Source: Pseudomonas sp. ADAK13
GTDB taxonomy: Bacteria; Pseudomonadota; Gammaproteobacteria; Pseudomonadales; Pseudomonadaceae
NCBI RefSeq assembly: GCF_012935715.1
Contig: NZ_CP052860.1
Span: forward strand, 2,542,001-2,606,000
Length of the DNA stretch: 64,000 nucleotides
Direction of reading: 5' to 3'
In this document: positions 36,805-46,273 of the stretch, in pieces
How positions within the stretch are numbered: position 1 is the first letter of the stretch
Layout: each line of letters begins with the position of its first letter
Position numbers and translations under genes: made by a program
The notes under the pieces: generated by a model
What the model saw: the letters and a program-made list of their open reading frames with translations, nothing else
Database searches by the model: none
What the model was told of the DNA's origin: nothing

Positions 36805-38421
36805 TTGGCCCATCCCGCCCAACGCCGCTGGTACCTGCCGGTCTTCACCGTCGCCGCCCTGGTGCTGTTACCGCTGAGCGTCCTGTTGCTGTCGTGGCAG
36901 ACCATCGACCACCAGATCTGGTCCCATCTTTGGGAAACCCAGATGCCGCGCCTGTTGGGTAACACCCTGACTCTGGTGCTGGGTGTCGGTGTGGGCGTCA
37001 CGCTGCTGGGCGTCAGCCTGGCGTGGCTGACCAGCCTCTGCGAATTTCCCGGCCGGCGTTGGCTGGACTGGGCCTTGATGCTGCCTTTCGCGATTCCCGC
37101 CTACGTCCTGGCCTTCGTGTTCGTAGGCCTGCTGGACTTCTCCGGCCCGGTACAAACCCTGTTGCGCGACGTGTTCGGCATGAGCTTGCGCCTGCCACGC
37201 GTGCGATCAACCAGCGGCGTGATCATCGTGCTGGTGCTGGTGTTCTACCCCTACGTTTATCTGCTGGCGCGCACGGCCTTCCTGGCCCAGGGCAAAGGCC
37301 TGATGGAAGCGGCGCGGGTATTGGGCCAGTCGCCGTGGCAGGCATTCTGGCGCGTAGCCTTGCCCATGGCGCGCCCTGCCATCGGTGCGGGCGTGGCCCT
37401 GGCGTTGATGGAAACCCTGGCGGATTTCGGCGCGGTCTCGGTGTTCAACTTCGACACCTTTACCACCGCCATTTACAAGACCTGGTACGGCTTTTTCAGC
37501 CTTTCCAGTGCGGCGCAGTTGGCCAGCCTCTTGTTGCTGGTGGTGATGTTGGTGCTGTACGGCGAACGCCGTGCCCGGGGCGCCAGCCGGCCGAGCAATG
37601 AGCGGCCTCGCGGCAAGGCGCTGTACCACCTGCGCGGGTTCAAGGCGGTGGCGGCCAGCGGTTGGTGCGGCTTGGTGTTTGCCTGCGCGTTCGTGATTCC
37701 GATGCTGCAACTGGTGGCCTGGTTCTGGCAGCGCGGCCGCTTCGACCTGGACGAGCGCTACGCCGGTCTGATCGTCCATACCCTGTACCTGGGGGGGATG
37801 GCGGCCCTGATCACCGTCAGCGTGGCCCTGGTGCTGGCATTCGCCCATCGCCTGGCCCCCACGCGGGCCATCCGCTCCGGTATCAGCCTGGCCAACGTGG
37901 GTTACGCGCTGCCGGGCTCGGTGCTGGCGGTGTCGATCATGTTGGCGTTCAGCTACCTGGATCGCGAACTGGTGATCCCGGTCTCAGGCTGGTTGGGCGG
38001 CGCCGGCAAGCCGCTGTTACTGGGTAGCCTTTCGGCGCTCTTGCTGGCGTATCTGGTGCGTTTCATTGCAGTGGCCTATGGGCCGCTGGAAAACAGCCTT
38101 GCGCGAATCCGTCCTTCCTTGCCCGAAGCCGCGCGCAGTCTGGGAGTCAGCGGGCCGCGACTGTTTTGCAAAGTGTATCTGCCACTCTTGCTGCCGGGCA
38201 CCCTGAGCGCGGCGTTGCTGGTGTTTGTCGATGTGCTCAAGGAAATGCCGGCCACCTTGCTGATGCGCCCGTTCGGCTGGGACACGCTGGCGGTCCGGAT
38301 TTTCGAGATGACCAGCGAAGGCGAGTGGGCGCGGGCTTCTCTGCCGGCCCTGACCCTGGTGTTGGTGGGCCTGTTACCGGTCATCGGGCTGATCCGACGT
38401 TCGGCGAGACAAATCGGCTAG
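36805..38421 (+). CDS. Ferric-iron ABC transporter, fused permease
   Basis: A permease of about 538 residues with two FbpB-type halves and about twelve membrane helices. The EAA loops are GLMEAARVLGQSPWQAFWRV (first half) and LPEAARSLGVSGPRLFCKV (second half). The frame is open back to 36727, but that part reads through the REP pair; TTG 36805 (then AHPAQRRWYLPVF) is my preferred start, with GTG 36760 as alternative. It would work with the upstream binding protein. Confidence 0.88.
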   Translation: MAHPAQRRWYLPVFTVAALVLLPLSVLLLSWQTIDHQIWSHLWETQMPRLLGNTLTLVLGVGVGVTLLGVSLAWLTSLCEFPGRRWLDWALMLPFAIPAYVLAFVFVGLLDFSGPVQTLLRDVFGMSLRLPRVRSTSGVIIVLVLVFYPYVYLLARTAFLAQGKGLMEAARVLGQSPWQAFWRVALPMARPAIGAGVALALMETLADFGAVSVFNFDTFTTAIYKTWYGFFSLSSAAQLASLLLLVVMLVLYGERRARGASRPSNERPRGKALYHLRGFKAVAASGWCGLVFACAFVIPMLQLVAWFWQRGRFDLDERYAGLIVHTLYLGGMAALITVSVALVLAFAHRLAPTRAIRSGISLANVGYALPGSVLAVSIMLAFSYLDRELVIPVSGWLGGAGKPLLLGSLSALLLAYLVRFIAVAYGPLENSLARIRPSLPEAARSLGVSGPRLFCKVYLPLLLPGTLSAALLVFVDVLKEMPATLLMRPFGWDTLAVRIFEMTSEGEWARASLPALTLVLVGLLPVIGLIRRSARQIG

Positions 38422-38444
38422 GTGCCAGTCCTACGCCTTGAGGC

Positions 38445-38551
38445 TACAATGCGCGGCATTCGGTGCGGTCGATCTTCCAGATCGGGTCGCTGAACGCGGC
38501 TACAGGCCTTGTATTTCAAGGTGTGTAGCCCGAACGGCAACCGTCCGCACC
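38445..38551 (+). promoter_or_regulatory. Candidate structured leader RNA of gcvT
   Basis: A -10-like TACAAT (38445-38450) puts a transcript start near 38457. The RNA can then form a four-way junction: closing stem GGTGCGG (38462-38468) / CCGCACC (38545-38551); hairpin CGATC / GATCG (38470-38484); long hairpin GGCTACA..CCTTG / CAAGG..TGTAGCC (38498-38530); hairpin ACGG / CCGT (38534-38544). All stems are fully paired. It does not show the conserved core of the glycine riboswitch. Its end is 26 bases before the gcvT start. Confidence 0.55.
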
Positions 38552-38577
38552 TTCGCCACGCCCGGAAGGAGAAACCC

Positions 38578-39660
38578 ATGGGACAGCGCACGCCTCTGTA
38601 TGACCTGCATCTCGCCCTTGGCGCGAAAATGGTCGATTTTGGCGGTTGGGATATGCCTTTGCATTACGGCTCGCAGGTTGAGGAGCACCATCAAGTGCGA
38701 CGCGATTGCGGGGTGTTTGATGTATCCCATATGACCGTGATCGATATCACAGGCCCCCAGGCCAAGGAATGGCTCCAGCATTTGCTGGCCAATGATGTTG
38801 ACCGATTGCACGGCTGCGGCCGTGCGTTGTACAGCGCCATGCTCAACGAGCAGGGCGGCGTGGTGGATGACATGATTGTCTACCGCACCGAGAGTGGTTA
38901 CCGGCTGGTGGTCAACGCCGCTACCCGTGACCAGGACATGGCCTGGATGCAGGCCCGGCTTGGCAGCTATCAGGCCCGGCTTCACGAGCGTCCCGAGTTG
39001 GCCATGCTTGCCATTCAGGGCCCCCATGCCCGGCAGAAGATCGCCGAGCTGGTGACTCAGTCTCGCGCCACCTTGATCCACCAGCTCAAGCCCTTTGAAG
39101 GCCTGGCCGACGGCGATTGGTTTATTGCGCGCACCGGTTATACCGGTGAAGACGGCCTGGAAATTGTCCTGCCGGCCGAGCAGGCCCCGGCGTTTTTCAA
39201 CGATCTGGTCGGCGCGGGCATTTCCCCCATCGGCCTCGGCGCCCGCGACACGCTGCGCCTTGAGGCCGGTATGAACCTCTACGGTCAGGATATTCACCAG
39301 GACGTATCGCCCTTGGCGGCCAACATGGCCTGGAGCATCGCCTGGGAGCCGGCCGGGCGTGATTTCATCGGCCGTGCCGCCCTGGAAGCCGAAAAAGCAG
39401 CAGGTGTGAAGTCCAAATTGGTCGGACTGGTGCTGGAGGAACGTGGGGTTTTACGCGCGCATCAAGTGGTTCGTATCGCCAATGTTGGCGAAGGAGAGAT
39501 CACCAGTGGTAGTTTCTCTCCTACGCTAAGCAAATCCATTGCACTGGCACGTGTGCCGTCGGCGACTGCTGACCGGGCCGAGGTGGAAATCCGCGGCAAG
39601 TGGTACCCGGTTCGGGTGGTCAAGCCGACGTTCGTGCGCCATGGCAAAACATTGATTTAA
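38578..39660 (+). CDS. gcvT: Aminomethyltransferase, T protein of the glycine cleavage system
   Basis: A 360-residue GcvT (MGQRTPLYDLHLALGAKMVD, FGGWDMPLHYGSQVEEHHQV, RTGYTGEDGLEIV, LGARDTLRLEAGMNLYGQDI). It transfers the methylene group from the aminomethyl-lipoyl H protein to tetrahydrofolate and frees ammonia. AAGGAG lies 7 bases before ATG 38578. gcvH follows 51 bases downstream; gcvP is not next to them here. Confidence 0.96.
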   Translation: MGQRTPLYDLHLALGAKMVDFGGWDMPLHYGSQVEEHHQVRRDCGVFDVSHMTVIDITGPQAKEWLQHLLANDVDRLHGCGRALYSAMLNEQGGVVDDMIVYRTESGYRLVVNAATRDQDMAWMQARLGSYQARLHERPELAMLAIQGPHARQKIAELVTQSRATLIHQLKPFEGLADGDWFIARTGYTGEDGLEIVLPAEQAPAFFNDLVGAGISPIGLGARDTLRLEAGMNLYGQDIHQDVSPLAANMAWSIAWEPAGRDFIGRAALEAEKAAGVKSKLVGLVLEERGVLRAHQVVRIANVGEGEITSGSFSPTLSKSIALARVPSATADRAEVEIRGKWYPVRVVKPTFVRHGKTLI

Positions 39661-39711
39661 CTTTTCCGGCGGGCCAATGGCCGCTGACATTTTTTCTTGA
39701 GGACACAGACT

Positions 39712-40095
39712 ATGAGCGATATCCCTGCCGACCTGCGTTTTGCCGAAAGTCACGAATGGGCCCGTCTGGAAGCTGACGGCACCGTGACCGTCGGGATCTC
39801 GGACCACGCCCAGGAAGCATTGGGGGATGTGGTGTTCGTTGAGTTGACCGAAGTCGGCAACGTGTTCAAAGCGGCTGACCAGGCCGGCGTGGTTGAATCG
39901 GTGAAGGCCGCTTCGGATATCTACTCGCCAATTGCTGGCGAAGTGATCGCGGTGAACGACGCCTTGAGCGGTGAGCCAGAGCTGTTGAACTCCGACCCTT
40001 ACGGCGCCTGGATCTTCAAGCTCAAGCCAAGCAACCCGGCTGACCTGGAAAAACTGCTGGACGCTGCCGGTTACAAGGCTGCCATCGGCGAGTGA
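39712..40095 (+). CDS. gcvH: Glycine cleavage H protein
   Basis: A 127-residue lipoyl carrier. The lipoylation lysine lies in [20 protein letters not shown] near residue 64. It shuttles the aminomethyl group between the P, T and L proteins. ATG 39712 has GAGGA upstream. A strong terminator follows the stop codon. Confidence 0.97.
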   Translation: MSDIPADLRFAESHEWARLEADGTVTVGISDHAQEALGDVVFVELTEVGNVFKAADQAGVVESVKAASDIYSPIAGEVIAVNDALSGEPELLNSDPYGAWIFKLKPSNPADLEKLLDAAGYKAAIGE

Positions 40096-40101
40096 TCCCG
40101 C

Positions 40102-40136
40102 TGCGGGAGCCGGCAACCGGCTCCCGCAAAGGTTTT
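40102..40136 (+). terminator. gcvTH terminator
   Basis: A perfect 12-base-pair stem (TGCGGGAGCCGG / CCGGCTCCCGCA, loop CAA) followed by AAGGTTTT. It sits between convergent genes and resembles a REP core. Confidence 0.82.
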
Positions 40137-40137
40137 G

Positions 40138-41277
40138 TCAGCGTGTCAACACCGCTTTTACCGCCGCTACCGAACGCTCTACGTCCGCTTTCGTCATCGC
40201 CGTGAACATCGGCAGCGACACAATCAAACGCCCCACTTTTTCTGCTACCGGGAACATGCCTTCCTTGAATCCCTGCGCCTTGTACAAGCTCAGCAGGTGG
40301 ATCGGCGGGTAGTGATAGCCAATGCCGACGCCATGGGCCTGCATCTGCTCCATGAATGTGGCACGTGCCGGCAAACCGTCCTGGCGCTCTGGCAGTACCA
40401 GCTGGAACAGGTGCCAGTTGCTGTTTTCGAAGTCGGCTGGTGGCAATTGCGCACCGTACTGCGCTTCAAAATCACTGCCGAAACACTCGAAATAGTGCTG
40501 CGCCAGTGCCTGGCGGTGGGCGGTGATCTTCTCGATATGGGCAAACTGACCCAGGCCGATGGCCGCTGCAATGTCGGTCATATTGAACTTGCCGCCGAGC
40601 ACGTCCACGTCCAGGCCGTCGAAGCCGGTGCGGGTAACGCCTTGCAGGCGATATTTCTCGGCCAGGCGTGCTTCTTCAGGGGTGTTCAACACCAGGCAGC
40701 CGCCTTCGGACGAGGTGATGTTCTTGTTCGCCTGGAAGCTGAATGACACGAAATCGCCCGTAGAGCCAATCCGCTCGCCATCCCAGCTGGAGCCCAGGGC
40801 CTGGGCAGCATCTTCGACAATGCGCAGGTTGTATTTGTTGGCCAGTGCGTAGAGCAGCGGCATGTCCACGGGAAGGCCGGCCAGGTACACCGGGATGATC
40901 GCCTTGGTGCGTGGGGTGATTGCCGCTTCTACCTGGGCCAGGTCGATATTGCGGGTGACCGGGTCGATATCGGCGAACACGGGCGTGGCGCCTACCTCCA
41001 GAATCACGTTGGCAGTGGCGACCCACGAGATCGGGGTGGTGATGACTTCATCCCCTGGCCCGATGCCGGCGATGCGCAAGGCAATCTCCATGGTGCAGGT
41101 GCCCGAGTTGAAGGTACGCACCGGGCGCCCGCCAAAGTATTCCGACAGCTGCGCTTCGAACGCCTGCACTTTCGGCCCGCTGGTGATCCAGCCGGAGCGC
41201 AGTACGTCGCCCACCGCCGAGATGGTGGCTTCATCAATGGTGGGCTTGGAAAACGGCAGAAAGGGCAGTTGGCTCAT
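40138..41277 (-). CDS. DegT/DnrJ/EryC1/StrS-family aminotransferase
   Basis: A 379-residue PLP enzyme of the sugar aminotransferase type (MSQLPFLPFSKPTIDEATIS; VRTFNSGTCTMEIALRIAG; ITTPISWVATANVILEVGAT). The PLP-binding lysine is in SFSFQANKNITSSEGG. It is similar to ArnB-like enzymes that aminate nucleotide-linked keto-sugars, but no other sugar-biosynthesis gene adjoins it. ATG 41277 begins the conserved part; no clear ribosome-binding site, and upstream ATGs at 41322 or 41337 are possible. Confidence 0.87.
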   Translation of the reverse strand: MSQLPFLPFSKPTIDEATISAVGDVLRSGWITSGPKVQAFEAQLSEYFGGRPVRTFNSGTCTMEIALRIAGIGPGDEVITTPISWVATANVILEVGATPVFADIDPVTRNIDLAQVEAAITPRTKAIIPVYLAGLPVDMPLLYALANKYNLRIVEDAAQALGSSWDGERIGSTGDFVSFSFQANKNITSSEGGCLVLNTPEEARLAEKYRLQGVTRTGFDGLDVDVLGGKFNMTDIAAAIGLGQFAHIEKITAHRQALAQHYFECFGSDFEAQYGAQLPPADFENSNWHLFQLVLPERQDGLPARATFMEQMQAHGVGIGYHYPPIHLLSLYKAQGFKEGMFPVAEKVGRLIVSLPMFTAMTKADVERSVAAVKAVLTR

Positions 41278-41395
41278 AGCGTTGAAGGCATCCGTTTCAG
41301 GTAGACGATGAGAAAAAAGCATATCAATGCCGGGCATGGTTGCACGGTTCGACTGAATATAGCCTGTCGTCTGTGAATGAATCGTCACCCTCTGG

Positions 41396-41423
41396 TCAAA
41401 AAATGCCGCCTTGGCGGCGGCAT
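41396..41423 (-). terminator. Terminator of the outer-membrane barrel gene
   Basis: Stem ATGCCGCC / GGCGGCAT (41403-41423) with seven T following on the minus strand. Confidence 0.88.
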
Positions 41424-41437
41424 CCCTGGGGCTTGGC

Positions 41438-42109
41438 CTAGAAGGTTACGCGGGCCTCCAGAAACACATTCTGCTCCTTGAGCTTGCCCTTGAGCTGTTC
41501 GTCGCGGGCGTTGATACGGTTGGCGAAGGTGTTGTAGCCGGTTTCAATCCTGCCCATGTCCACGTAGCGCCAGCCGGTGCCCAGGGTCAGGGTTTCGCTG
41601 ACCTTGGCGTCCAGCCCGAGGCCTACGCTGTAGGCGAAATTGTGCTGGCGGTTGCTGGCGAAGCGCCGGGTCTTGTTGGTCTGGTAACCCTCGGCGTCAA
41701 TCTGGGCCAAACCCACTCCCGCCATGCCGTAGAACGACAGCCACTCGTTGATCGGGATGTTTTTATAACCATTGAGCATCAAGCGCTGGCTGTCGGCCTG
41801 CAGGCTGTTGACGTTGGCATTGAATGGCGCCCATTGGGATTTGAAGTTTGACTGGCTGGGGGTGGTGTATTCCCCTTCCAGGCGCCAGCCATCGGCAAAG
41901 GCATAACCCAAGGCGAATGATCCGGTGAATGTTTTGCTGCTATCGGGGGCCGACACTCGATCGGTGACCCGTGGGCTGGTCAACAGTGAGCTGGAGAGAT
42001 TCTGGCGGGCACTGTTGAGCTTTGCCGACCCGTACCAGCCTTCTGCCTGGGCATAGGGGGTGGCAATCGCGGCGAGCAGAAGCGCGCAGGAGAGTTTTTG
42101 CATGGTCAT
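41438..42109 (-). CDS. OmpW/OmpA-like outer-membrane beta-barrel protein
   Basis: A 223-residue secreted protein: signal peptide MTMQKLSCALLLAAIATPYA (cleaved near AQA), then an eight-stranded porin-like barrel (GWYGSAKLNSARQNL; FTGSFALGYAFADGWRLEGE; FAYSVGLGLDAKVSETLTLG) ending with the terminal phenylalanine of LEARVTF. It resembles family outer_membrane_beta-barrel_13. Function is unknown. Long upstream reading frame is ignored because it precedes the signal peptide. Confidence 0.82.
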   Translation of the reverse strand: MTMQKLSCALLLAAIATPYAQAEGWYGSAKLNSARQNLSSSLLTSPRVTDRVSAPDSSKTFTGSFALGYAFADGWRLEGEYTTPSQSNFKSQWAPFNANVNSLQADSQRLMLNGYKNIPINEWLSFYGMAGVGLAQIDAEGYQTNKTRRFASNRQHNFAYSVGLGLDAKVSETLTLGTGWRYVDMGRIETGYNTFANRINARDEQLKGKLKEQNVFLEARVTF

Positions 42110-42224
42110 CGATTCACTTGGTCTAAAGGGAATCGACAGCTTGTTGCCTGGCGTGCGGACTGCTCGACAGGACTTTTCCTGTTCGAATGCGGAATCGCCA
42201 GCGTTGGTCGTAGGAAAGTAGGGT

Positions 42225-42257
42225 AAAAAAATGCCGCTCCCAAAGAGCGGCATTTTT
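42225..42257. terminator. Bidirectional terminator
   Basis: Stem AAAAATGCCGCTC / GAGCGGCATTTTT with a CCAAA loop. Placed downstream of the DUF2388 gene and upstream of the barrel gene on the same strand. Confidence 0.9.
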
Positions 42258-42269
42258 CAGGTGGCGATG

Positions 42270-42587
42270 TTACTCGGAAGCAATGGCGTTTTTCGCCAGA
42301 ATCGCGTTGGCCAGGTCCATGTCCGTGGCTTTCAGGCCAGGATTATCGGCGCGGACCTTCTGCATCGCAGCTTCCAGGTATGGGCCACGGATGCTGCCGT
42401 CGCTGGCGACGAAGCTACCGGCGTCGTCTTGAGCGGCGACCACCATTTTGTGGTCCTTGAAGGTCAGGTACGTCGAGCCGGTGGTGGCACCCGATGAGAT
42501 GACATTACGCCAGAAGCTGTCGGCCATGGCTGAACCGACAGGAAGGGAAAGCACAGCGAGGGTTGCGACAGCATATTTTAGACGCAT
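42270..42587 (-). CDS. DUF2388-family secreted protein
   Basis: A 105-residue protein with a signal peptide (MRLKYAVATLAVLSLPVGSA) and the DUF2388 core: DSFWRNVISSGATTGSTYLT and FVASDGSIRGPYLEAAMQ. The family is common in Pseudomonas, periplasmic, of unknown function. Own terminator downstream. Confidence 0.87.
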   Translation of the reverse strand: MRLKYAVATLAVLSLPVGSAMADSFWRNVISSGATTGSTYLTFKDHKMVVAAQDDAGSFVASDGSIRGPYLEAAMQKVRADNPGLKATDMDLANAILAKNAIASE

Positions 42588-42656
42588 GATGGGTGACTCC
42601 GACTGGGTTATCTGTACAGTTTGATTGTAGATAGCCCAGCCGAGTTCCATGGCTGA

Positions 42657-43103
42657 CTAAACAGTTTCAACCTTCAGAATCACGCCGTCCTGACCGATGA
42701 CACGCACGTGTGCTCCCACGGGCGCGTCCGGGCCGGCTGCGATCCATACACCATCGCCGATCTTGATCTTGCCACGGCCCTCGATAATTGCCTGATGCAC
42801 CACAAAGGTGCGCCCCATCAACTCCGAGCCACGCATGTTCAGCCCCGGCTGGTCGCTGACCTTGGCGCTGCTGCGCTGGCGTCGCCACCAGTACACCGCC
42901 GTGAGGATCGAGAGCACGGCGAACAGCAGCAGTTGCCACTCAAGGCCCAGGCTGGGGATCAGGAACTTGATCACGCCCACGGCGGCGGCGGCGATGCCCA
43001 TCCACAACAGATAACCACCGGCACCGAACACTTCAAGGATCAACAGCACGGTGCCCAGTGCCAGCCAGTCCCAAAACGACAGGTGCTGCAGGAATTCCCA
43101 CAT
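42657..43103 (-). CDS. NfeD-family membrane protein
   Basis: A 148-residue short NfeD: three or four membrane helices (WDWLALGTVLLILEVFGAGG; LLWMGIAAAAVGVIKFLI; LLLFAVLSILTAVYWW) and a C-terminal OB-fold domain (MRGSELMGRTFVVHQAIIEG; VGAHVRVIGQDG). NfeD proteins pair with SPFH proteins; one is encoded 10 bases upstream on the same strand. Together they likely organise membrane microdomains. Confidence 0.9.
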   Translation of the reverse strand: MWEFLQHLSFWDWLALGTVLLILEVFGAGGYLLWMGIAAAAVGVIKFLIPSLGLEWQLLLFAVLSILTAVYWWRRQRSSAKVSDQPGLNMRGSELMGRTFVVHQAIIEGRGKIKIGDGVWIAAGPDAPVGAHVRVIGQDGVILKVETV

Positions 43104-43113
43104 GGCGCGTGCC

Positions 43114-44034
43114 TCAGGCTTTCTTGTTGTCGAAGGTTGCCTTGACGATCTCGCCGATGCCGCCGACGGCACCAATCACCTGGCTGGCTTCCAGCGGCAT
43201 CAGGATCACCTTGCTGTTGTTGGCCGAGGCCAGCTTGCCCAGTGCGTCGATGTATTTCTGGGCGACAAAGTAGTTGATCGCCTGCACGTTACCGGTGGCA
43301 ATTGCTTCCGAGACCACCTGGGTGGCGCGGGCTTCGGCCTCGGCCTGACGTTCGCGGGCTTCGGACTCAAGGAACGCGGCCTGACGACCGCCTTCAGCTT
43401 CAAGAATCTGCGCCTGCTTCTTGCCTTCTGCGGTCAGGATCGCGGAGGCTCGCAGGCCTTCGGCTTCGAGGATCTGCGCACGTTTGATCCGCTCGGCCTT
43501 CATCTGGCCGGACATCGCGGCCATCAGGTCGGCTGGCGGGCTGATGTCCTTGATCTCGATCCGGGTGATCTTGATGCCCCACGGTGCGGTGGCTTCGTCG
43601 ACGGTGCGCAGCAGTTTCTCGTTGATGCCGTCACGCTGGCTGAGCATCGCATCCAGCTCCATGGAGCCGAGCACGGTACGGATGTTGGTTTGCAGCAGGT
43701 TGCGGATGGCGTGTTCGAGGTTGTTCACCTCGTAGGCGGCCTGGGCCGTATTGACCACCTGGAAGAAGCACACGGCGTCGATCTGCACCGTGGCGTTGTC
43801 GGCGGTGATGACTTCCTGGGGCGGAATATCCAGCACGCTTTCCATCACGTTGATCTTGCGACCGATGCGGTCCATGACCGGGATGATGATATTCAGGCCC
43901 GGCTTGAGGGTGTTGGTGTAGCGGCCGAAGCGCTCGACCGTCCACTGGTAGCCCTGTGGGACAACCTTGAAACCCATGAAGAGGATGGCGACGGCCAAGC
44001 CTACAAATAGCAGCAGTACGGTTCCGATCTGCAT
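43114..44034 (-). CDS. SPFH/band-7 (stomatin-like, QmcA-type) protein
   Basis: A 306-residue protein with an N-terminal membrane anchor ([20 protein letters not shown]), an SPFH domain ([50 protein letters not shown]) and a coiled-coil rich in Ala, Glu and Arg (residues 170-245). Such proteins oligomerise at the membrane and affect protease or transporter quality control. Forms an operon with the NfeD gene. Confidence 0.93.
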   Translation of the reverse strand: MQIGTVLLLFVGLAVAILFMGFKVVPQGYQWTVERFGRYTNTLKPGLNIIIPVMDRIGRKINVMESVLDIPPQEVITADNATVQIDAVCFFQVVNTAQAAYEVNNLEHAIRNLLQTNIRTVLGSMELDAMLSQRDGINEKLLRTVDEATAPWGIKITRIEIKDISPPADLMAAMSGQMKAERIKRAQILEAEGLRASAILTAEGKKQAQILEAEGGRQAAFLESEARERQAEAEARATQVVSEAIATGNVQAINYFVAQKYIDALGKLASANNSKVILMPLEASQVIGAVGGIGEIVKATFDNKKA

Positions 44035-44093
44035 AACGATTCCTTGTCTGGTGTTGGCGGTAACGCGAGGTTTGACCGATTGTAACGGTGTTG

Positions 44094-45797
44094 TCAGGGA
44101 TAAGGACGGTTTACCGGCCCATCAATCAAAGGATTTGTTTCTGAATCCCCAGGCGTCACTCGCAGTACCTCTTCCAGCGTCGTCAGCCCTGCCATGACCT
44201 TGCGTGTACCGGCAGACCGCAAGCTGCACATTCCCTCGCCAAGGGCCGCATGGCGCAGGGCCTGGATGTCGGCGCCCGGGGTGATCAGGGCCTTGAGGCG
44301 ATCGTTCAGCAGCATGACCTCGTAGATCCCGGCCCGCCCTCGATAACCACTTTCCCGACATTCCCCGCAACCGACGGCCTGATAGACCTGCCCGGCGGGC
44401 CGCTTGCAGTGCGGGCACAACACACGCACCAGACGCTGGGCCATCACCCCCAGCAGCGTGGCGTTGATCAGGTAATGGGGAATGCCCAGTTCCAGCAAGC
44501 GGCTGATGGCGCCGGGTGCGTCGTTGGTGTGCAGCGTCGACAGCACCAGGTGCCCGGTGAGCGCGGCCTGGATCGCCATTTCTGCGGTTTCCAGGTCGCG
44601 AATCTCGCCGACCATGATGATGTCCGGGTCCTGGCGCATCAGGGCGCGGATGCCGCTGGCGAAGGTCAGGTCGATGTTGTGCTGGACCTGCATCTGGTTG
44701 AAGGCAGGCTCGACCATTTCGATCGGGTCTTCGACGGTGCACAGGTTGACCTCACGGGTCGCCAGTTGCTTGAGCGTGGTGTACAGGGTGCTGGTCTTGC
44801 CCGACCCGGTGGGGCCGGTGACCAGGATGATGCCATTGGCCTGGCCGGTCATGGACTGCCAGCGTTGCAGGTCGTCGCTGGAGAGCCCCAGTTGCTGGAA
44901 ATCCTTGTGCAGAACCTGCGGGTCGAAAATCCGCATCACCAGCTTTTCGCCGAAGGCCGTAGGCAGGGTCGACAGGCGCAGTTCCACTTCGCCGCCTGCG
45001 GGGCTTTTGGTCTTTACCCGGCCGTCCTGGGGTTTGCGTTTTTCCGCCACGTTCATCCGGCCAAGGCTTTTCAGGCGGCTGACCACCGCCGTCGTCACCT
45101 GGGATGGAAATTGATAGACGTCGTGCAGCAGCCCGTCAATGCGAAACCGCACGCGGCCCTGATCGCGCCCGGGTTCGATATGGATATCGCTGGCCCGCTG
45201 GGCAAAGGCGTACTGCAGCAGCCAGTCGACGATATTGACGATGTGCGCGTCATTGGCGTCGGGCTCCTGGTCGCTGGCGCCGAGGGTAAGCAGTTGCTCG
45301 ATGTTGGGGGTGCCGGATGTCTTTTGATCAACCGCGCCGCTCACCGATTTAGCCAGCCGGTAAAACTCCACGGTGCAGCGCTGAATATCCTGGGGGTTGG
45401 CGACCACTCGCCGGATGGAACGCTTCAATACCTGGGCCAGGCCGGCTTCCCAACTGTTTACATACGGCTGGGCGCTGGCGACCGTGACGCTGTGGGCATC
45501 CACCGCCACGGCGAGGATCCTGTGCCGCTGGGCAAAGGCGTAGGACATCAGCGGCACTACCGCTGCAACGTCGATTTTCAACGGGTCGATACGCAGGTAG
45601 GGCTGGCCGCAGTGGCGGGCGAGCCATTCGGTCAGGGTTTCCAGGGACGGGCCCTGGCTGGCAATGCATTCAAGGGGATGCAGCCCGCTGTTCGCCGGTA
45701 CGGTCAGGTCGGCGGGCACCAGGCCCTGGTCGATCAGGGCAGGCAACAGCTGATGGCTTTCCAGCCAGCGATCCTGGGCATTTGGCGCAACGGACAT
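44094..45797 (-). CDS. GspE/PilB-type secretion ATPase, orphan
   Basis: A 567-residue traffic ATPase. The N-domain (1-150) is followed by a linker and the motor with Walker [14 protein letters not shown] (about 330), Walker [20 protein letters not shown] and the [12 protein letters not shown] box. A C-terminal zinc site is present (CPHCK and [11 protein letters not shown]). It powers type II secretion or type IV pilus extension. No gspD, gspF, pilC or pseudopilin gene flanks it, so its partners must be elsewhere. Confidence 0.92.
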   Translation of the reverse strand: MSVAPNAQDRWLESHQLLPALIDQGLVPADLTVPANSGLHPLECIASQGPSLETLTEWLARHCGQPYLRIDPLKIDVAAVVPLMSYAFAQRHRILAVAVDAHSVTVASAQPYVNSWEAGLAQVLKRSIRRVVANPQDIQRCTVEFYRLAKSVSGAVDQKTSGTPNIEQLLTLGASDQEPDANDAHIVNIVDWLLQYAFAQRASDIHIEPGRDQGRVRFRIDGLLHDVYQFPSQVTTAVVSRLKSLGRMNVAEKRKPQDGRVKTKSPAGGEVELRLSTLPTAFGEKLVMRIFDPQVLHKDFQQLGLSSDDLQRWQSMTGQANGIILVTGPTGSGKTSTLYTTLKQLATREVNLCTVEDPIEMVEPAFNQMQVQHNIDLTFASGIRALMRQDPDIIMVGEIRDLETAEMAIQAALTGHLVLSTLHTNDAPGAISRLLELGIPHYLINATLLGVMAQRLVRVLCPHCKRPAGQVYQAVGCGECRESGYRGRAGIYEVMLLNDRLKALITPGADIQALRHAALGEGMCSLRSAGTRKVMAGLTTLEEVLRVTPGDSETNPLIDGPVNRPYP

Positions 45798-45881
45798 GGT
45801 GACGTTCCTGGCTAACGGTTAGGCGTAGTCCTCAGGCTAGTCACCCTTTGCCCGAAGGCCTCCAGGGTTTATTGCAGGCTA

Positions 45882-46220
45882 TTACTGACCCGCCCCCTGT
45901 GCCGCCAGAGGCCGCGCGGCATCAGCTGGCTGCAGCTCCAGCGAGCACACGCTGATCAGGTTACGAAGTTTTTCACCGATCACCTGGGCGCGGTGCCAGC
46001 TCAGGCCATCCATCACGATCTCGATCGCCAGCAGGTCGTCTTCGCGCTGCACGTTCACGTGGCGAGGCACCAGGAACTGCAGGGCAAAATAGTTGAGCAC
46101 CCGGCACAACACATCAGGCTCTGCCTCGGCGAGGATTTGATAGTGCGCCTGGCAGTGGGTACTGCTGACGGCCCAGGCATCGACGCGTGGGGCGGGGCTG
46201 GCGGCTTCGACGACGTGCAT
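45882..46220 (-). CDS. Small ACT-like protein of unknown function
   Basis: A 112-residue cytoplasmic protein (ILAEAEPDVLCRVLNYFALQ; VNVQREDDLLAIEIVMDGLS; LRNLISVCSLELQPAD). The strand-helix-strand pattern is similar to ACT/RAM domains that bind amino acids. It is divergent from an Lrp-family regulator, which suggests that the regulator controls it; function is not known. Confidence 0.65.
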   Translation of the reverse strand: MHVVEAASPAPRVDAWAVSSTHCQAHYQILAEAEPDVLCRVLNYFALQFLVPRHVNVQREDDLLAIEIVMDGLSWHRAQVIGEKLRNLISVCSLELQPADAARPLAAQGAGQ

Positions 46221-46273
46221 GATGATTCTCCGGATTCGACTGCAGAAATTTTTGCATTCGGCGCGGGAGATTT

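Noticed and set aside
38462..38551. tRNA-like cloverleaf before gcvT
   Set aside because: The seven-base closing stem and three hairpins recall a tRNA, but there is no GTTCRA T-loop, no D-loop GG and no sensible anticodon arm on either strand.
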